Shown here piece after piece: positions 25,800-34,760 of a stretch of DNA of 64,000 nucleotides. This DNA comes from JBJMHZ01 sp045807125. GTDB taxonomy: Bacteria; Actinomycetota; Actinomycetes; JAWWOL01. A model generated the notes under the pieces. It made no database searches, had not been told where the DNA came from, and was given only the letters and a program-made list of their open reading frames with translations. The DNA is taken from positions 1 through 64,000 of the forward strand of contig JBJMHZ010000042.1 in assembly GCA_045807125.1 (NCBI GenBank), read 5' to 3'. Position numbers and translations under genes: made by a program. How positions within the stretch are numbered: position 1 is the stretch's first letter; each line of letters opens with the position of its first letter.

Positions 25800-25824
25800 A
25801 CTGATTGACAATTTTCCAATCAGT
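25800..25824. promoter_or_regulatory. Operator-like inverted repeat between regulator and exporter
   Basis: ACTGATTG and CAATCAGT are perfect 8-bp arms with a 9-nt AT-rich spacer, the most AT-rich spot of this neighbourhood. It lies upstream of both divergent genes and ends 15 nt before the exporter ATG. Confidence 0.6.
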
Positions 25825-25839
25825 GGCGAAGGTGGCCGC

Positions 25840-27150
25840 ATGGGCACGCACGCGCGCCATCGACGGGGCCGGGGAACCCTGTGGCACCACGGCGACTTCC
25901 TCCGCCTGTGGAGCGCCGACACGATCAGCCAGGCCGGCACCCAGGTCAGCATGATCGCGATCCCGCTGCTCGCGGTGAAGACGCTGGACGCCTCGACGTT
26001 CCAGGTGGGGCTGCTCACCGCGGCCGAGACGGCGGCCTTCCTGCTCGTCGGGCTGCCGGCCGGCGCCTGGGTCGACCGGCTGCGCCGGCGCCCGGTCATG
26101 GTCGCCGCCGACTGGGGCCGCGCCGCCCTGCTCGGCTCCATCCCGGTGGCGAGCGCGCTCGGCGCGCTGACGATGCTCCAGCTCTACGTCGTCGCCCTGC
26201 TCGCCGGCGTCCTCACCGTCTTCTTCGACGTCTCCTACCAGTCCTACCTGCCCTCGCTCGTCGGCCGCGAGCACCTCGTCGAGGGCAACGCCAAGCTGCA
26301 GTCCAGCCAGTCGGTGGCCCAGGTCGTCGGCCCTGGCGTCGGCGGCTGGCTCGTCCAGGCGCTCACCGCGCCGATCGCCGTCGCCGTCGACGCCGCCAGC
26401 TACCTCGCCTCCGCGCTCGGCATCACGGCGATCCGCAAGCACGAGCCGCACCCGGCGCCGCCCGGTGGCCGGCGAGGCAAGCTGCGGCACGAGATCAGCG
26501 AGGGGCTGCGCTTCGTCTTCGGGCACCGGCTGCTGTGGGCGATCGCCGGCACCACGGCCACCGCCAACCTCTTCAGCGGGGTCGTGAGCGCGGTGTCGGT
26601 GCCGTTCCTCGTGCGCGACCTGCACCTGTCGGCCGGCGCGATCGGTGCGCTCTTCAGCGTGAGCAGCATCGGCGGGATCGTCGGCGCCGTCACCGCGTCG
26701 GCCATCAGCCGCCGGGTGGGCAGCGCCCGGACGATCTGGACCGCACTGCTCGTCACCGCGCCGATGAGCGCGCTCGTGCCGCTCGCCCAGCCAGGCTGGC
26801 GGATCTGGCTGTTCGCGGCCGGCGCGTTCTTCCTCGCGTTCGGCGCCGTCGTTTACAACGTCGCGCAGGTGAGCTTCCGGCAGGCGCTGTGCCCCGAGCG
26901 GCTCCTCGGCCGGATGAACGCGACGATGCGCTTCATCGTCTGGGGCACCATGCCGCTCGGCGGCCTGCTCGGCGGCGCGCTCGGCGAGGCGATCGGCAAC
27001 CGCGCCACCCTGTGGGTCTCGGTCGCCGGCTACCTGGCCGCGCCGATGTGGGCGGTGCTCTCGCCGATGCGGCGCATGCGCGACATGCCCGGCGAGAGCG
27101 CCGACGAGGCGGGATCGACGGCGCCGGAACCGGCCCTCCTGGTGCCGTGA
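25840..27150 (+). CDS. MFS exporter (EntS-like)
   Basis: 436 residues with about twelve membrane helices. The N-terminus LWRHG-like (LWHHGDFLRLWSADTIS) and WVDRLRRRPVMVAADWGRA match the MFS_3/enterobactin-exporter group. Such proteins export siderophores, drugs or other small molecules. The substrate is not known. AAGGTGG precedes the ATG at 25840. The neighbouring ArsR-like repressor and operator suggest inducible expression. Confidence 0.87.
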   Translation: MGTHARHRRGRGTLWHHGDFLRLWSADTISQAGTQVSMIAIPLLAVKTLDASTFQVGLLTAAETAAFLLVGLPAGAWVDRLRRRPVMVAADWGRAALLGSIPVASALGALTMLQLYVVALLAGVLTVFFDVSYQSYLPSLVGREHLVEGNAKLQSSQSVAQVVGPGVGGWLVQALTAPIAVAVDAASYLASALGITAIRKHEPHPAPPGGRRGKLRHEISEGLRFVFGHRLLWAIAGTTATANLFSGVVSAVSVPFLVRDLHLSAGAIGALFSVSSIGGIVGAVTASAISRRVGSARTIWTALLVTAPMSALVPLAQPGWRIWLFAAGAFFLAFGAVVYNVAQVSFRQALCPERLLGRMNATMRFIVWGTMPLGGLLGGALGEAIGNRATLWVSVAGYLAAPMWAVLSPMRRMRDMPGESADEAGSTAPEPALLVP

Positions 27151-27222
27151 TCCTGCCCATGGGCTCGCGGTGGTGCGGCCGGCGACCGCAGACGCCGGCC
27201 GTGCCACCGCGTCGGGCAGCGC

Positions 27223-27228
27223 TAGGGT
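27223..27228 (+). promoter_or_regulatory. -10 box of the leaderless DUF2891 gene
   Basis: TAGGGT ends 6 nt before the GTG at 27235. Confidence 0.45.
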
Positions 27229-27234
27229 CGACCG

Positions 27235-28290
27235 GTGGAGACGGCGGCGACCCCTGCGCTCGCGCCTGAGCGCGCCGACGCGCTCGCGCGCCTGGCGCTG
27301 ACCAACGTCCGCACCGAGTACCCCAACTCCTCCGGGCATGTCATGAGCGGCCCCGGCGAGGATCTCCGGCCACGGGTGATGCACCCGGCGTTCTACGGCA
27401 GCTTCGACTGGCACTCCTGCGTCCACATGCACTGGCTGCTGGTGCGCCTGCTGCGGCTCTTCCCCGGGCTCGCGGTCGCCGGCGAGGCGCGAAAGGCCCT
27501 GGACGACCACTTCGCTCCCGGTGCGATCGCGGTCGAGGCTGCCTACCTCGAGAGCCGGCCCACGTTCCAGCGGCCGTACGGCTGGGGGTGGGCGCTGCGA
27601 CTGATCGAGGAGCTCGCCGGCTGGGCCGGCGACCCGGCCAGTGACCCTGCCAGTGACTCGGACGGCGACCCGCGGCGCTGGGCGGCCGCGCTCCAGCCGC
27701 TCGCCGACGTCGTGACGACCCGGTTCCTCGACTGGCTGCCGCGGGCGACGTACCCGATCCGGCACGGGGTGCACTCCAACAGCGCCTTCGGGCTGGTGCT
27801 CGCGCACGGCCATGCGGTCTCGTGCGGGCGCGCCGAGCTCGCCGACGCGATCGAGCAGGCGGCGCTGCGCTGGTTCGCCGGCGACGCCGACTACCCGGCC
27901 GGCTGGGAGCCGTCCGGCGAGGACTTCCTGTCGCCGGCGCTGGTCGAGGCCGAGCTGATGCGCCGGGTGCTCGGGCCGGAGCGGTTCGCCGGCTGGCTGG
28001 ACGCGTTCCTGCCGGGCCTCGCCGACGGGGTGCCGGCCGCGCTGCTCGCACCAGCGGTGGTGAGCGATCGCAGCGACTACCGCATCGTGCATCTCGACGG
28101 GCTGAACCTGTCGCGCGCCTGGTGCTGGCGCTCGCTCGCGGGCGCCCTGCCGCCGGACGACCCGCGGCACGAGCGGGCCGTCGCCGCCGCCGCGGCGCAC
28201 CTCGATGCCGCGCTGCCGCACGTGGCGTCCGGCGAGTACGGCGGCGACCACTGGCTCGCCAGCTTCGCGCTGCTGGCGCTCAGCGGCTGA
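27235..28290 (+). CDS. DUF2891 family protein
   Basis: 351 residues. The segments TEYPNSSGHVMSG, HPAFYGSFDWHSCVHMHW and SGEDFLSPALVEAELMRRVL are the hallmark of DUF2891, a soluble, mostly helical family of unknown function that may have an alpha/alpha toroid fold. A conserved-looking H-x-x-F-YG-x-x-DWH-x-C block could be catalytic. Its 3' end overlaps the end of the convergent methylase gene by 11 bp. Confidence 0.85.
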   Translation: METAATPALAPERADALARLALTNVRTEYPNSSGHVMSGPGEDLRPRVMHPAFYGSFDWHSCVHMHWLLVRLLRLFPGLAVAGEARKALDDHFAPGAIAVEAAYLESRPTFQRPYGWGWALRLIEELAGWAGDPASDPASDSDGDPRRWAAALQPLADVVTTRFLDWLPRATYPIRHGVHSNSAFGLVLAHGHAVSCGRAELADAIEQAALRWFAGDADYPAGWEPSGEDFLSPALVEAELMRRVLGPERFAGWLDAFLPGLADGVPAALLAPAVVSDRSDYRIVHLDGLNLSRAWCWRSLAGALPPDDPRHERAVAAAAAHLDAALPHVASGEYGGDHWLASFALLALSG

Positions 28291-29140
28291 GCCGGTCCAC
28301 CAGCGCGGGCGAGAGGTAGAGCGACTCGACCGTGCGGGCCGCCCGGCCGTGCAGGGTCGCGGAGGCCGACCGGCCGGCGTCGAGCTCGAGGCGGGTCAGG
28401 CCGAGGGACGCCGGCAGGGCCGCGCCGTACGACCGGTCGCCGCACCGGCCGTCGTAGCTGAGGACGAGCATGACGCCGCGGCGCACCATGTCGTGCAGCG
28501 TCCCGGCAAGCTCGCCGGGGGCCAGCCCGGTGAGGTAGCGCCCGTCACGGCCGGTCGACACCCCCTGGTAGGGCGGGTCGAGGTAGACGACGTCGCCGTC
28601 GCGCACCCCGGCGAGCGCCGCCCGGTAGTCGGTGGCCGTGATCGTGCTGCGCCGGGCGAGCAGCTCGTGCGCGCCGAGCAGGTGCGCCCGCATCCGGTCG
28701 GGATGGGTGCCGTGCCGCCGCCGGTCGGGCGACTGGTTGAACTCGCCGCGCGCGTTGTAGCGCACGGCGGCCTTCACGCAGCGGGCGAGCAGGAAGAGCA
28801 GCCGGTGCGGCTGCGGATCGACGTTGAAGGCGGTCCGGACGCTGCCGTAGAAGGCGACCGGGTCCGGCTGCTGGTCGCGCCACAGCGCCGCGTAACCGTC
28901 GGCCAGCGGGCGCGGGTCGGTGCGCACGGCGTGCCACAGCGACATCAACGGGGCGTTGACGTCGTTCAGCGCGACGGCGCGGACGGCGCCGGCGTGCAGG
29001 GCGGCCAGCGACAGCGCGGCCGAGCCCGCGAACGGCTCGTGCAGCACGCCGACGCCTGGCGGCAGCAACGCGAGGATGCGCGGCGCCAGCCTGCGCTTGC
29101 TGCCCTGGTACGGGACCGGGTGCGGAACGCCCGTCGGCAC
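28280..29140 (-). CDS. Dam-like N6-adenine DNA methyltransferase (D12 class)
   Basis: 286 residues. Motifs in D12 order: PYQGSKRRLAPRI, the S-adenosylmethionine motif HEPFAGSAALSL, NDVN and the catalytic DPPYQG, then a C-terminal domain. It should methylate adenine in a short target. No restriction endonuclease or other defence gene lies beside it, so it is an orphan. A DNA-modification role in regulation or phage evasion is inference. Its start GTG at 29140 is the first in frame before PTGVPHPVPYQG. Confidence 0.88.
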   Translation of the reverse strand: MPTGVPHPVPYQGSKRRLAPRILALLPPGVGVLHEPFAGSAALSLAALHAGAVRAVALNDVNAPLMSLWHAVRTDPRPLADGYAALWRDQQPDPVAFYGSVRTAFNVDPQPHRLLFLLARCVKAAVRYNARGEFNQSPDRRRHGTHPDRMRAHLLGAHELLARRSTITATDYRAALAGVRDGDVVYLDPPYQGVSTGRDGRYLTGLAPGELAGTLHDMVRRGVMLVLSYDGRCGDRSYGAALPASLGLTRLELDAGRSASATLHGRAARTVESLYLSPALVDRLSR

Positions 29141-29220
29141 GCACCGTTCCTACCACTTCGCCGGCCGGACGGCGGCGGGGACCAGTACCTGACCTGCATG
29201 CGAAGTCCGTCGCAATCAGG

Positions 29221-29239
29221 CGTTTCGGCGACGGAAACG
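29221..29239. promoter_or_regulatory. Inverted repeat before the pot operon
   Basis: CGTTTC and GAAACG, perfect 6-bp arms with a 7-nt spacer, 95 nt before potA. Copies of AGTCCGTC flank it at 29204-29211 and 29248-29255. A repressor or activator site is possible. Confidence 0.3.
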
Positions 29240-29333
29240 GTCGTAATAGTCCGTCAGGACGGTTGCTTCCGCATGACGGCCCGGTTACGTTCGGGACGGC
29301 TCACCTCCGCCGTCGACACGAGACGAGGTCGAA

Positions 29334-30497
29334 GTGGCAGGGCGCGAAACGGCGACGCCGGCCGGTCCGTCGCCGGACGCGGTGCCGAGCCCGGCGCCGG
29401 ACGCGACCGCGCCGCGCGACACGGGGGGAGCCCGGCCGCCCGCGATCGAGCTCATGGGCGTGCGCAAGAGCTACGGGTCGGTGGTCGCCGTGGCCGGTGT
29501 CGACCTCGCGATCAGGGCGGGCGAGTTCTTCACCATGCTGGGGCCGTCCGGCTCGGGCAAGACCACGCTGCTGCGGACGATCGCCGGGTTCGAGCGCCCC
29601 GACGCTGGTCGGGTCCTGCTCGCCGGGCGCGACGCCACCGCGCAGCCGCCGTACGCCCGGCCGGTCAACACCGTCTTCCAGGACTACGCGCTGTTCCCGC
29701 ACATGGACGTGGCCGGCAACGTCGGCTACGGCCTCGCGGTGCGCCGGGTGCCCTCGGTGCAGCGGCGGCAACGGGTGCAGCAGGCGCTCGACCTGGTGCG
29801 CCTCGGCGGCATGGGCGACCGGCGGCCGGCTCAGCTCTCCGGCGGCCAGCGGCAGCGGGTCGCGCTCGCCCGGGCGATCGTCAACGAGCCGGAGGTGCTG
29901 CTCCTCGACGAGCCCCTCGGCGCGCTCGACCTGAAGCTGCGCCAGGAGATGCAGGGCTTCCTCAAGCGGATGCAGCGCGAGCTCGCCATCACCTTCCTCT
30001 ACGTCACGCACGACCAGGAGGAGGCACTGACGATGAGCGACCGCATCGCGGTGCTGCACGAGGGGCGCCTCGAGCAGGTGGGGACCCCGGTGGAGGTGTA
30101 CGAGCGGCCGGCGAGCGAGTTCGTCGCCGGCTTCATCGGCGTGTCCAACCTGCTGCGCCGCGACGGCGGCGTCGTGACGATCCGGCCGGAGAAGATCCGC
30201 CTGCTCGACCCCGGCACGCAGGTGCCGGCCGGGCTGCACGCGGAGGCCGGCACCGTGCGCGAGGTCGTCTACGCCGGCATGGTGAGCCGCTACGTCGTCG
30301 ACCTCGACGCGGGCGGCGAGCTGACCGTCGTCCGGCCCAACGTCGGGGCCGAGGGCAGCGACACGGGCGGCACCGGCGGCATCGGCGAGGCCCAAGGCGT
30401 CGAGGGGCGGCGGGCGCTGCTCGCCTGGCGCCCCGAGCACGGTTACCGCATCCGCCCGGCCGAGCCGGCAGCGGACCGATCCGGAGGCAGCGCATGA
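29334..30497 (+). CDS. potA: Polyamine-type ABC transporter ATPase (PotA family)
   Basis: 387 residues: an unusual Pro/Ala-rich N-terminal extension (about 1-35), an ATPase domain (37-275) and a TOBE-like C-terminal domain. Walker A is GPSGSGKTT at 70-78, the signature is LSGGQRQRVALARA, Walker B is VLLLDEPLGALD, and the C-terminus has TIRPEKIRL. It energises the permeases that follow. Substrate could be spermidine, putrescine or a related cation. The stop overlaps the next start (ATGA). Confidence 0.9.
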   Translation: MAGRETATPAGPSPDAVPSPAPDATAPRDTGGARPPAIELMGVRKSYGSVVAVAGVDLAIRAGEFFTMLGPSGSGKTTLLRTIAGFERPDAGRVLLAGRDATAQPPYARPVNTVFQDYALFPHMDVAGNVGYGLAVRRVPSVQRRQRVQQALDLVRLGGMGDRRPAQLSGGQRQRVALARAIVNEPEVLLLDEPLGALDLKLRQEMQGFLKRMQRELAITFLYVTHDQEEALTMSDRIAVLHEGRLEQVGTPVEVYERPASEFVAGFIGVSNLLRRDGGVVTIRPEKIRLLDPGTQVPAGLHAEAGTVREVVYAGMVSRYVVDLDAGGELTVVRPNVGAEGSDTGGTGGIGEAQGVEGRRALLAWRPEHGYRIRPAEPAADRSGGSA

Positions 30498-31717
30498 CGA
30501 CGAGGCCATTGGCGACGCGCCGGACGACGGCACTGGCGCTGGGCACGGTGGTGGCCCTGCTCGCCCTGCTGCTCGCCGCATGCGGCGGCTCCGCTGGCTC
30601 GGGGAGCGGCAGTGGCACCAGCGGCCTCGGCAAGCCACCGACGGCCGACATGAAGCCAGCGACGTCGATCGGCAACGGCGAGGGCGCGCTCAACCTCGTG
30701 GCGTGGGAGGGGTACGCCGAGCCGCAATGGGTCAAGCCGTTCGAGCAGCAGACCGGTTGCCGGGTCAACGCCAAGTACGCCGGCTCCAGCGACGAGATGG
30801 TGACGCTGATGCGGGGCGGCGGCGGCGGTCAGTACGACCTCGTCTCGGCCTCGGGCGACGCCGATCTGCGGCTCATCTACGGCGGTGACGTGCGGCCGGT
30901 CAACGTCGGCCTCGTCCCCGACTGGAGCGACTTCATCCCGCAGCTGAAGGCGCCGGCGTTCAACACGATCGGTGGCGTCCACTACGGGGTCTCCCTCCAG
31001 TGGGGACCCAACGTGCTGCTCTACGACACGACGCGGTTCAGCCAGGCACCCGACAGCTGGGGCGTCATCTACGACCCCGCCCACAAGGGCCAGGTCACCG
31101 TGCCCGACAACCCCATCCAGATCGCCGACGCGGCGCTGTACTTGTCGAAGACCAAGCCCGAGCTCGGCATCAGCGACCCGTACGAGCTGACCCAGCCGCA
31201 GTTCCAGGCCGCCGTCGCGCTGCTCGGGCAGCAGCGCCCGCTGGTCCGCAAGTACTGGGCGCTCGCGTCGCAGGAGATCTCGATGTTCAAGAACCACGAT
31301 GCGAGCGTCGGCGCGGCATGGCCCTACCAGACCATCGCGCTCCAGACCGACAAGGTGCCGGTCGCCGACACCATCCCGAAGGAGGGCGCCACCGGCTGGG
31401 CCGACACCTGGATGCTCGCCACCAAGGCACCGCACCCCAACTGCGCGTACCTCTGGATGAAGTGGGTGAGCACGCCCAAGGTCCAGGCGCAGCAGGCGAT
31501 CTCCTTCGGCGAGACGCCGGCCAACACCAAGGCGTGCTCGTACATGGAGTCGATCCAGACGGGTGCCTGCGCGCAGTACCACGCCAATGCTCCCGCGTCG
31601 TACTTCGACTCCATCAAGTTCTGGAAGACCCCGCTGGCCGACTGCGGCAACGGCAAGAAGGATTGCGTGCCGTACGCCCAGTGGCAGCAGGCGTGGACCA
31701 CCCAGGTGACGAAGTAG
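30494..31717 (+). CDS. potD: Extracellular solute-binding lipoprotein (PotD family)
   Basis: 407 residues. A lipoprotein signal (about 1-29) ends in LLLAAC. The mature protein begins with a Gly/Ser-rich tether and has the class-1 binding-protein pattern LNLVAWEGYAEPQW, then QTGCRVNAKYAGSSDEM, and a C-terminal WMKWVSTPKVQ region. It captures the substrate outside the cell for the permeases coded next. It overlaps potA by 4 nt. Confidence 0.9.
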   Translation: MTTRPLATRRTTALALGTVVALLALLLAACGGSAGSGSGSGTSGLGKPPTADMKPATSIGNGEGALNLVAWEGYAEPQWVKPFEQQTGCRVNAKYAGSSDEMVTLMRGGGGGQYDLVSASGDADLRLIYGGDVRPVNVGLVPDWSDFIPQLKAPAFNTIGGVHYGVSLQWGPNVLLYDTTRFSQAPDSWGVIYDPAHKGQVTVPDNPIQIADAALYLSKTKPELGISDPYELTQPQFQAAVALLGQQRPLVRKYWALASQEISMFKNHDASVGAAWPYQTIALQTDKVPVADTIPKEGATGWADTWMLATKAPHPNCAYLWMKWVSTPKVQAQQAISFGETPANTKACSYMESIQTGACAQYHANAPASYFDSIKFWKTPLADCGNGKKDCVPYAQWQQAWTTQVTK

Positions 31718-31724
31718 CCGACGC

Positions 31725-32651
31725 GTGAGCGCCACGACCACCACCCGCGAGCGATCCGGTCCGGCCGCTCGGGCGAGCGTCGCCGGCCGGGTCGGCGGGG
31801 TGCTGTGGCGCCACCCCGCGATGCGCGCGTCGGCACTGCTGGGGCCGCCGCTCGCCTGGTTCCTGCTGGTCTACCTGGCGTCGCTGGTAGTGCTGCTCAT
31901 CACCGCGTTCTGGTCGATCGACGCGTTCACGACGCGGATCGTGCACGTCTTCACGCTCGACAACTTCCGCACGCTGGCCGACACCGGTGCCTACCGCTCG
32001 ATCGTCGGGCGCACGATCGTGATGGCGGCGCTCGTCACGCTCACCGACGCCGTGCTGGCGCTGCCGTTCGCCTTCTTCATGGCGCGCGTCGCCGGTCCGC
32101 GGCTGCGCACCGCGCTGTTCGCCGCGGTCCTGCTGCCGCTCTGGGCGAGCTACCTGGCGCGGGTCTATGCCTGGCTGCTGATCCTCAACCACGACGGCGT
32201 GCTCAACTGGGCGCTGCGCGCGGTGCACCTGCCGGAGGCGTCGCTCGCGTACAGCAACGTCGCGATGTGGCTGGTGCTGTCGTACATCTGGCTGCCATTC
32301 ATGATCCTGCCGATGCACGCGGCGCTCGAGCGCATCCCGGACAGCTATCTGGAGGCCTCCGCCGATCTCGGCGCCAGGAGTTGGCGCACCTTCTCCCGCG
32401 TGGTGCTGCCACTCGCCATGCCGGGCATCGCGGCGGGCTCCATCTTCACGTTCTCGCTGACGCTCGGCGACTACGTCACGCCGTTGCTGGTCGGCGGGGC
32501 GGGGTCCTCGTTCATCGGCAACGTGGTCTACCAGAACGTCGGGGTGGCCAACAACGTGCCGTTCGCCGCCGCGCTCGCCATCGTCCCCGTCGTCATCATG
32601 GCGATCTACCTCCTGGTGGCGAAGCGGCTCGGCGCCTTCGAGGCGCTGTGA
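31725..32651 (+). CDS. potB: Polyamine-type ABC permease (PotB family)
   Basis: 308 residues with about six membrane helices, first at 40-60. The coupling loop is YLEASADLGARSWRTFSRVVLP followed by PGIAAGSIFTFSLTLGDYVTP, as in PotB. It starts with GTG 7 nt after potD, and its TGA overlaps the potC GTG. Confidence 0.9.
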   Translation: MSATTTTRERSGPAARASVAGRVGGVLWRHPAMRASALLGPPLAWFLLVYLASLVVLLITAFWSIDAFTTRIVHVFTLDNFRTLADTGAYRSIVGRTIVMAALVTLTDAVLALPFAFFMARVAGPRLRTALFAAVLLPLWASYLARVYAWLLILNHDGVLNWALRAVHLPEASLAYSNVAMWLVLSYIWLPFMILPMHAALERIPDSYLEASADLGARSWRTFSRVVLPLAMPGIAAGSIFTFSLTLGDYVTPLLVGGAGSSFIGNVVYQNVGVANNVPFAAALAIVPVVIMAIYLLVAKRLGAFEAL

Positions 32652-33487
32652 CGGCGGACGCCCTGGCCGTGCGATCGCGCGCCGCGCGATGGGCGCTCGG
32701 AGCCTGGGTCGTCCTCGTGCTGCTCTTCCTGTTCATCCCCATCGCGCTGGTGGTGCTGTACGCCTTCAACCGCTCACCGATCCAGAGCTGGCCGATCAGG
32801 GGCTTCTCGACGAAGTGGTTCGGCACGGCGTGGTCCGACCCGGCCGTCCGCTCGGCGCTGTGGCTGTCGGTGAAGGCAGCGCTCGCCGCCACGGCGGTGG
32901 CGCTCGTCCTCGGCAGCGCCGCGGCGTTCGCGGTGCACCAGTTCCGGTTCTTCGGCCGCGAGGCGGTGTCGTTCCTGCTCGTCCTGCCGCTCGCGCTGCC
33001 CGGCATCATCACCGGGATGGCGCTCAACGCCTTCTTCGCGAACCTCGGCGTGACGCTCTCGTTGTGGACGATCATCGCCGGGCACGCGACGTTCTGCATC
33101 GTCATCGTCTACAACAACGTGGTCGCCCGGCTGCGCCGCACGGCCGGCTCCTTCGTCGAGGCGTCGATGGACCTGGGTGCCGACGGCTGGCAGACGTTCC
33201 GCCGGGTGACGCTCCCGCTGCTGTCGACGGCGCTGGTGTCCGGCGCACTGCTCGCGTTCGCGCTGTCGTTCGACGAGGTCATCGTGACCACGTTCACCGC
33301 GGGAGCGCAGAGCACGCTGCCGCTGTGGATCTTCGGCGCGATCCGGCTGGGGCAGCGGCTGCCGGAGGTCAACGTCGTCGTCTTCCTGGTCGTCCTGCTG
33401 ACGATCGTCCCGGTGGTCATCGCGGCGCGGCTCACCGGTGGTGGCGGCGCGCGGGCCGGCACCGGCGCGGCGGCCGAGCGCGGCTAG
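32648..33487 (+). CDS. potC: Polyamine-type ABC permease (PotC family)
   Basis: 279 residues with about six helices. The N-terminus has FLFIPIALVVLYAFNRSP, characteristic of PotC, and the coupling loop is FVEASMDLGADGWQTFRRVTLP followed by FALSFDEVIVTTF. With PotB it forms the channel. The tail is a Gly/Ala-rich stretch. It is the last gene of the four-gene operon. Confidence 0.9.
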   Translation: MTADALAVRSRAARWALGAWVVLVLLFLFIPIALVVLYAFNRSPIQSWPIRGFSTKWFGTAWSDPAVRSALWLSVKAALAATAVALVLGSAAAFAVHQFRFFGREAVSFLLVLPLALPGIITGMALNAFFANLGVTLSLWTIIAGHATFCIVIVYNNVVARLRRTAGSFVEASMDLGADGWQTFRRVTLPLLSTALVSGALLAFALSFDEVIVTTFTAGAQSTLPLWIFGAIRLGQRLPEVNVVVFLVVLLTIVPVVIAARLTGGGGARAGTGAAAERG

Positions 33488-33588
33488 GCCGAACGGTGCC
33501 GTCCGTCAGCCGTCCGGACGCCCGTCTGGGCCCCAGCGCTGCTCCGCTCGGCCCTGGATAGGTCGCATGCCTGGCCGATATCCGCCGC

Positions 33589-33978
33589 GTGCCACTCATG
33601 CTGAGCGCGATCGACGCTAGCGAGCTCGCGGGCTTCCTCACCCATGCGCGCGCGCAGCTCGCCGGTTCGCCGGCCGCGGTCGCGGTGGCCGCGGCGGCCG
33701 AGCCGGTCGAGACCCGCATGCTGCTGGCCCGGATGATGTCGGAGCTCTCCGCGCCGCCCCGCGCCGACGGCAAGGTCGAGCTCCGGGTGGTCGACGACGA
33801 CGCGTTCCTCTCGGCGGTGCGGCACCTGCGCGGGCTGATGGCATGGTTCGCGGCGCTTCGCGACAGGGGCGATGTGATCCTGCGCGACCTCGACCGCCCG
33901 ACCCGCCTGGTCGACCGGATGCTCGACTACGTCCAGCGGCTGCACCGCATGCGCGAGGCGCTGCGGCACGGGCACTGA
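33589..33978 (+). CDS. Hypothetical helical protein
   Basis: 129 residues, not recognised. It looks wholly helical: an Ala-rich helix at about 8-40, then ETRMLLARMMSELS and a basic C-terminal helix (RMLDYVQRLHRMREALRHGH). No signal peptide or membrane segment. The start could be the GTG at 33589 or the ATG at 33598; no clear ribosome site is present. Codon use fits its neighbours. Confidence 0.5.
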   Translation: MPLMLSAIDASELAGFLTHARAQLAGSPAAVAVAAAAEPVETRMLLARMMSELSAPPRADGKVELRVVDDDAFLSAVRHLRGLMAWFAALRDRGDVILRDLDRPTRLVDRMLDYVQRLHRMREALRHGH

Positions 33979-33992
33979 GTACGAGCGGCGCC

Positions 33993-34760
33993 CTAGTCCG
34001 CGGCGAGCAGCTGCTCACGGGGGCAGTGGTACGACGTACGGCCACCGATCTCACCGACCTCGACCGGGGCGCCGCATCCGTGGCAGGTCGCTTGCTTGTA
34101 GACCCACCACTGCGCCTGCGTACGGCCGTCGACGGTGGCGATCGCGCCGGCCTCCGCGCCCAGCCGCAGCTGTGCGCACGCCAGGCGCCACAACCGCTCC
34201 GCCGTCCCGTCCAGCGCCGCGGCCGGGCGCAGCGGATGGACGCGCAGCAGGTACAGCAGCTCGGCCCGGTAGGCGTTGCCGATGCCGGCCCACACCGACT
34301 GGTCGAGCAGCGCCACGCCGACCGGCGTACGAGCGCGCAGCAGCCGCTGCGGCGGGTCCGGGTCGTCCGGCGCGGCCAGCACCGGGTCGGGCCCGAGCCG
34401 GGCGACGACCGCGTCGCGGGCGGCGAGGCTCACCAGCGCGCACCGCGTCGGCGCGATGAGATCGAAGGCGCCGCGCGCGCCCACCAGGCGCAGCCGCACC
34501 GACGGGCGAGGCGCCGGCGGCTCTGGGCCGTGCTCGAGGAAGAGCCCGGCCTGGCCCAGGTGCACGTGGACGACCGCGTCGGTGGCGAAGTGCGCGAACA
34601 GGTGCTTGCCGTGCGCCTCGACCAGCTCCAGCGGCACGCCGTCAAGCTCGGCGGCCTCGGCGGCGAACCGGCCCTGCGGGGAGGACGTCCGCACCGGCTC
34701 GCCCGCGAGCGCGGCATGCAGGCGGCGGGCGTAGCGGTGGATGAGGTGACCTTCTGGCAC
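33993..34760 (-). CDS. nei: Fpg/Nei-family DNA glycosylase
   Basis: 255 residues. The start at GTG 34760 gives (M)PEGHLIHRYA, placing the catalytic Pro2 and Glu3 correctly; a longer frame would bury them. The H2TH region holds LLDQSVWAGIGNAYRAELLY. The protein removes oxidised bases and cuts the abasic site. The C-terminal zinc finger starts with CHGC, but the second pair reads HCPREQ, so the fourth Cys is replaced by Glu. The PEGH start resembles the mycobacterial Nei group. Confidence 0.88.
   Translation of the reverse strand: MPEGHLIHRYARRLHAALAGEPVRTSSPQGRFAAEAAELDGVPLELVEAHGKHLFAHFATDAVVHVHLGQAGLFLEHGPEPPAPRPSVRLRLVGARGAFDLIAPTRCALVSLAARDAVVARLGPDPVLAAPDDPDPPQRLLRARTPVGVALLDQSVWAGIGNAYRAELLYLLRVHPLRPAAALDGTAERLWRLACAQLRLGAEAGAIATVDGRTQAQWWVYKQATCHGCGAPVEVGEIGGRTSYHCPREQLLAAD

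Noticed and set aside
23527..28251. Very long minus-strand open frame of about 1574 codons
   Set aside because: It is antisense to several clear genes (EAL, MFS, DUF2891), has low-complexity Arg/Gly/Ala composition and is a by-product of high G+C.
33511..33520. CGTCCGGACG palindrome after potC as a terminator
   Set aside because: It has no loop and no T-run; it could not form a stable hairpin.
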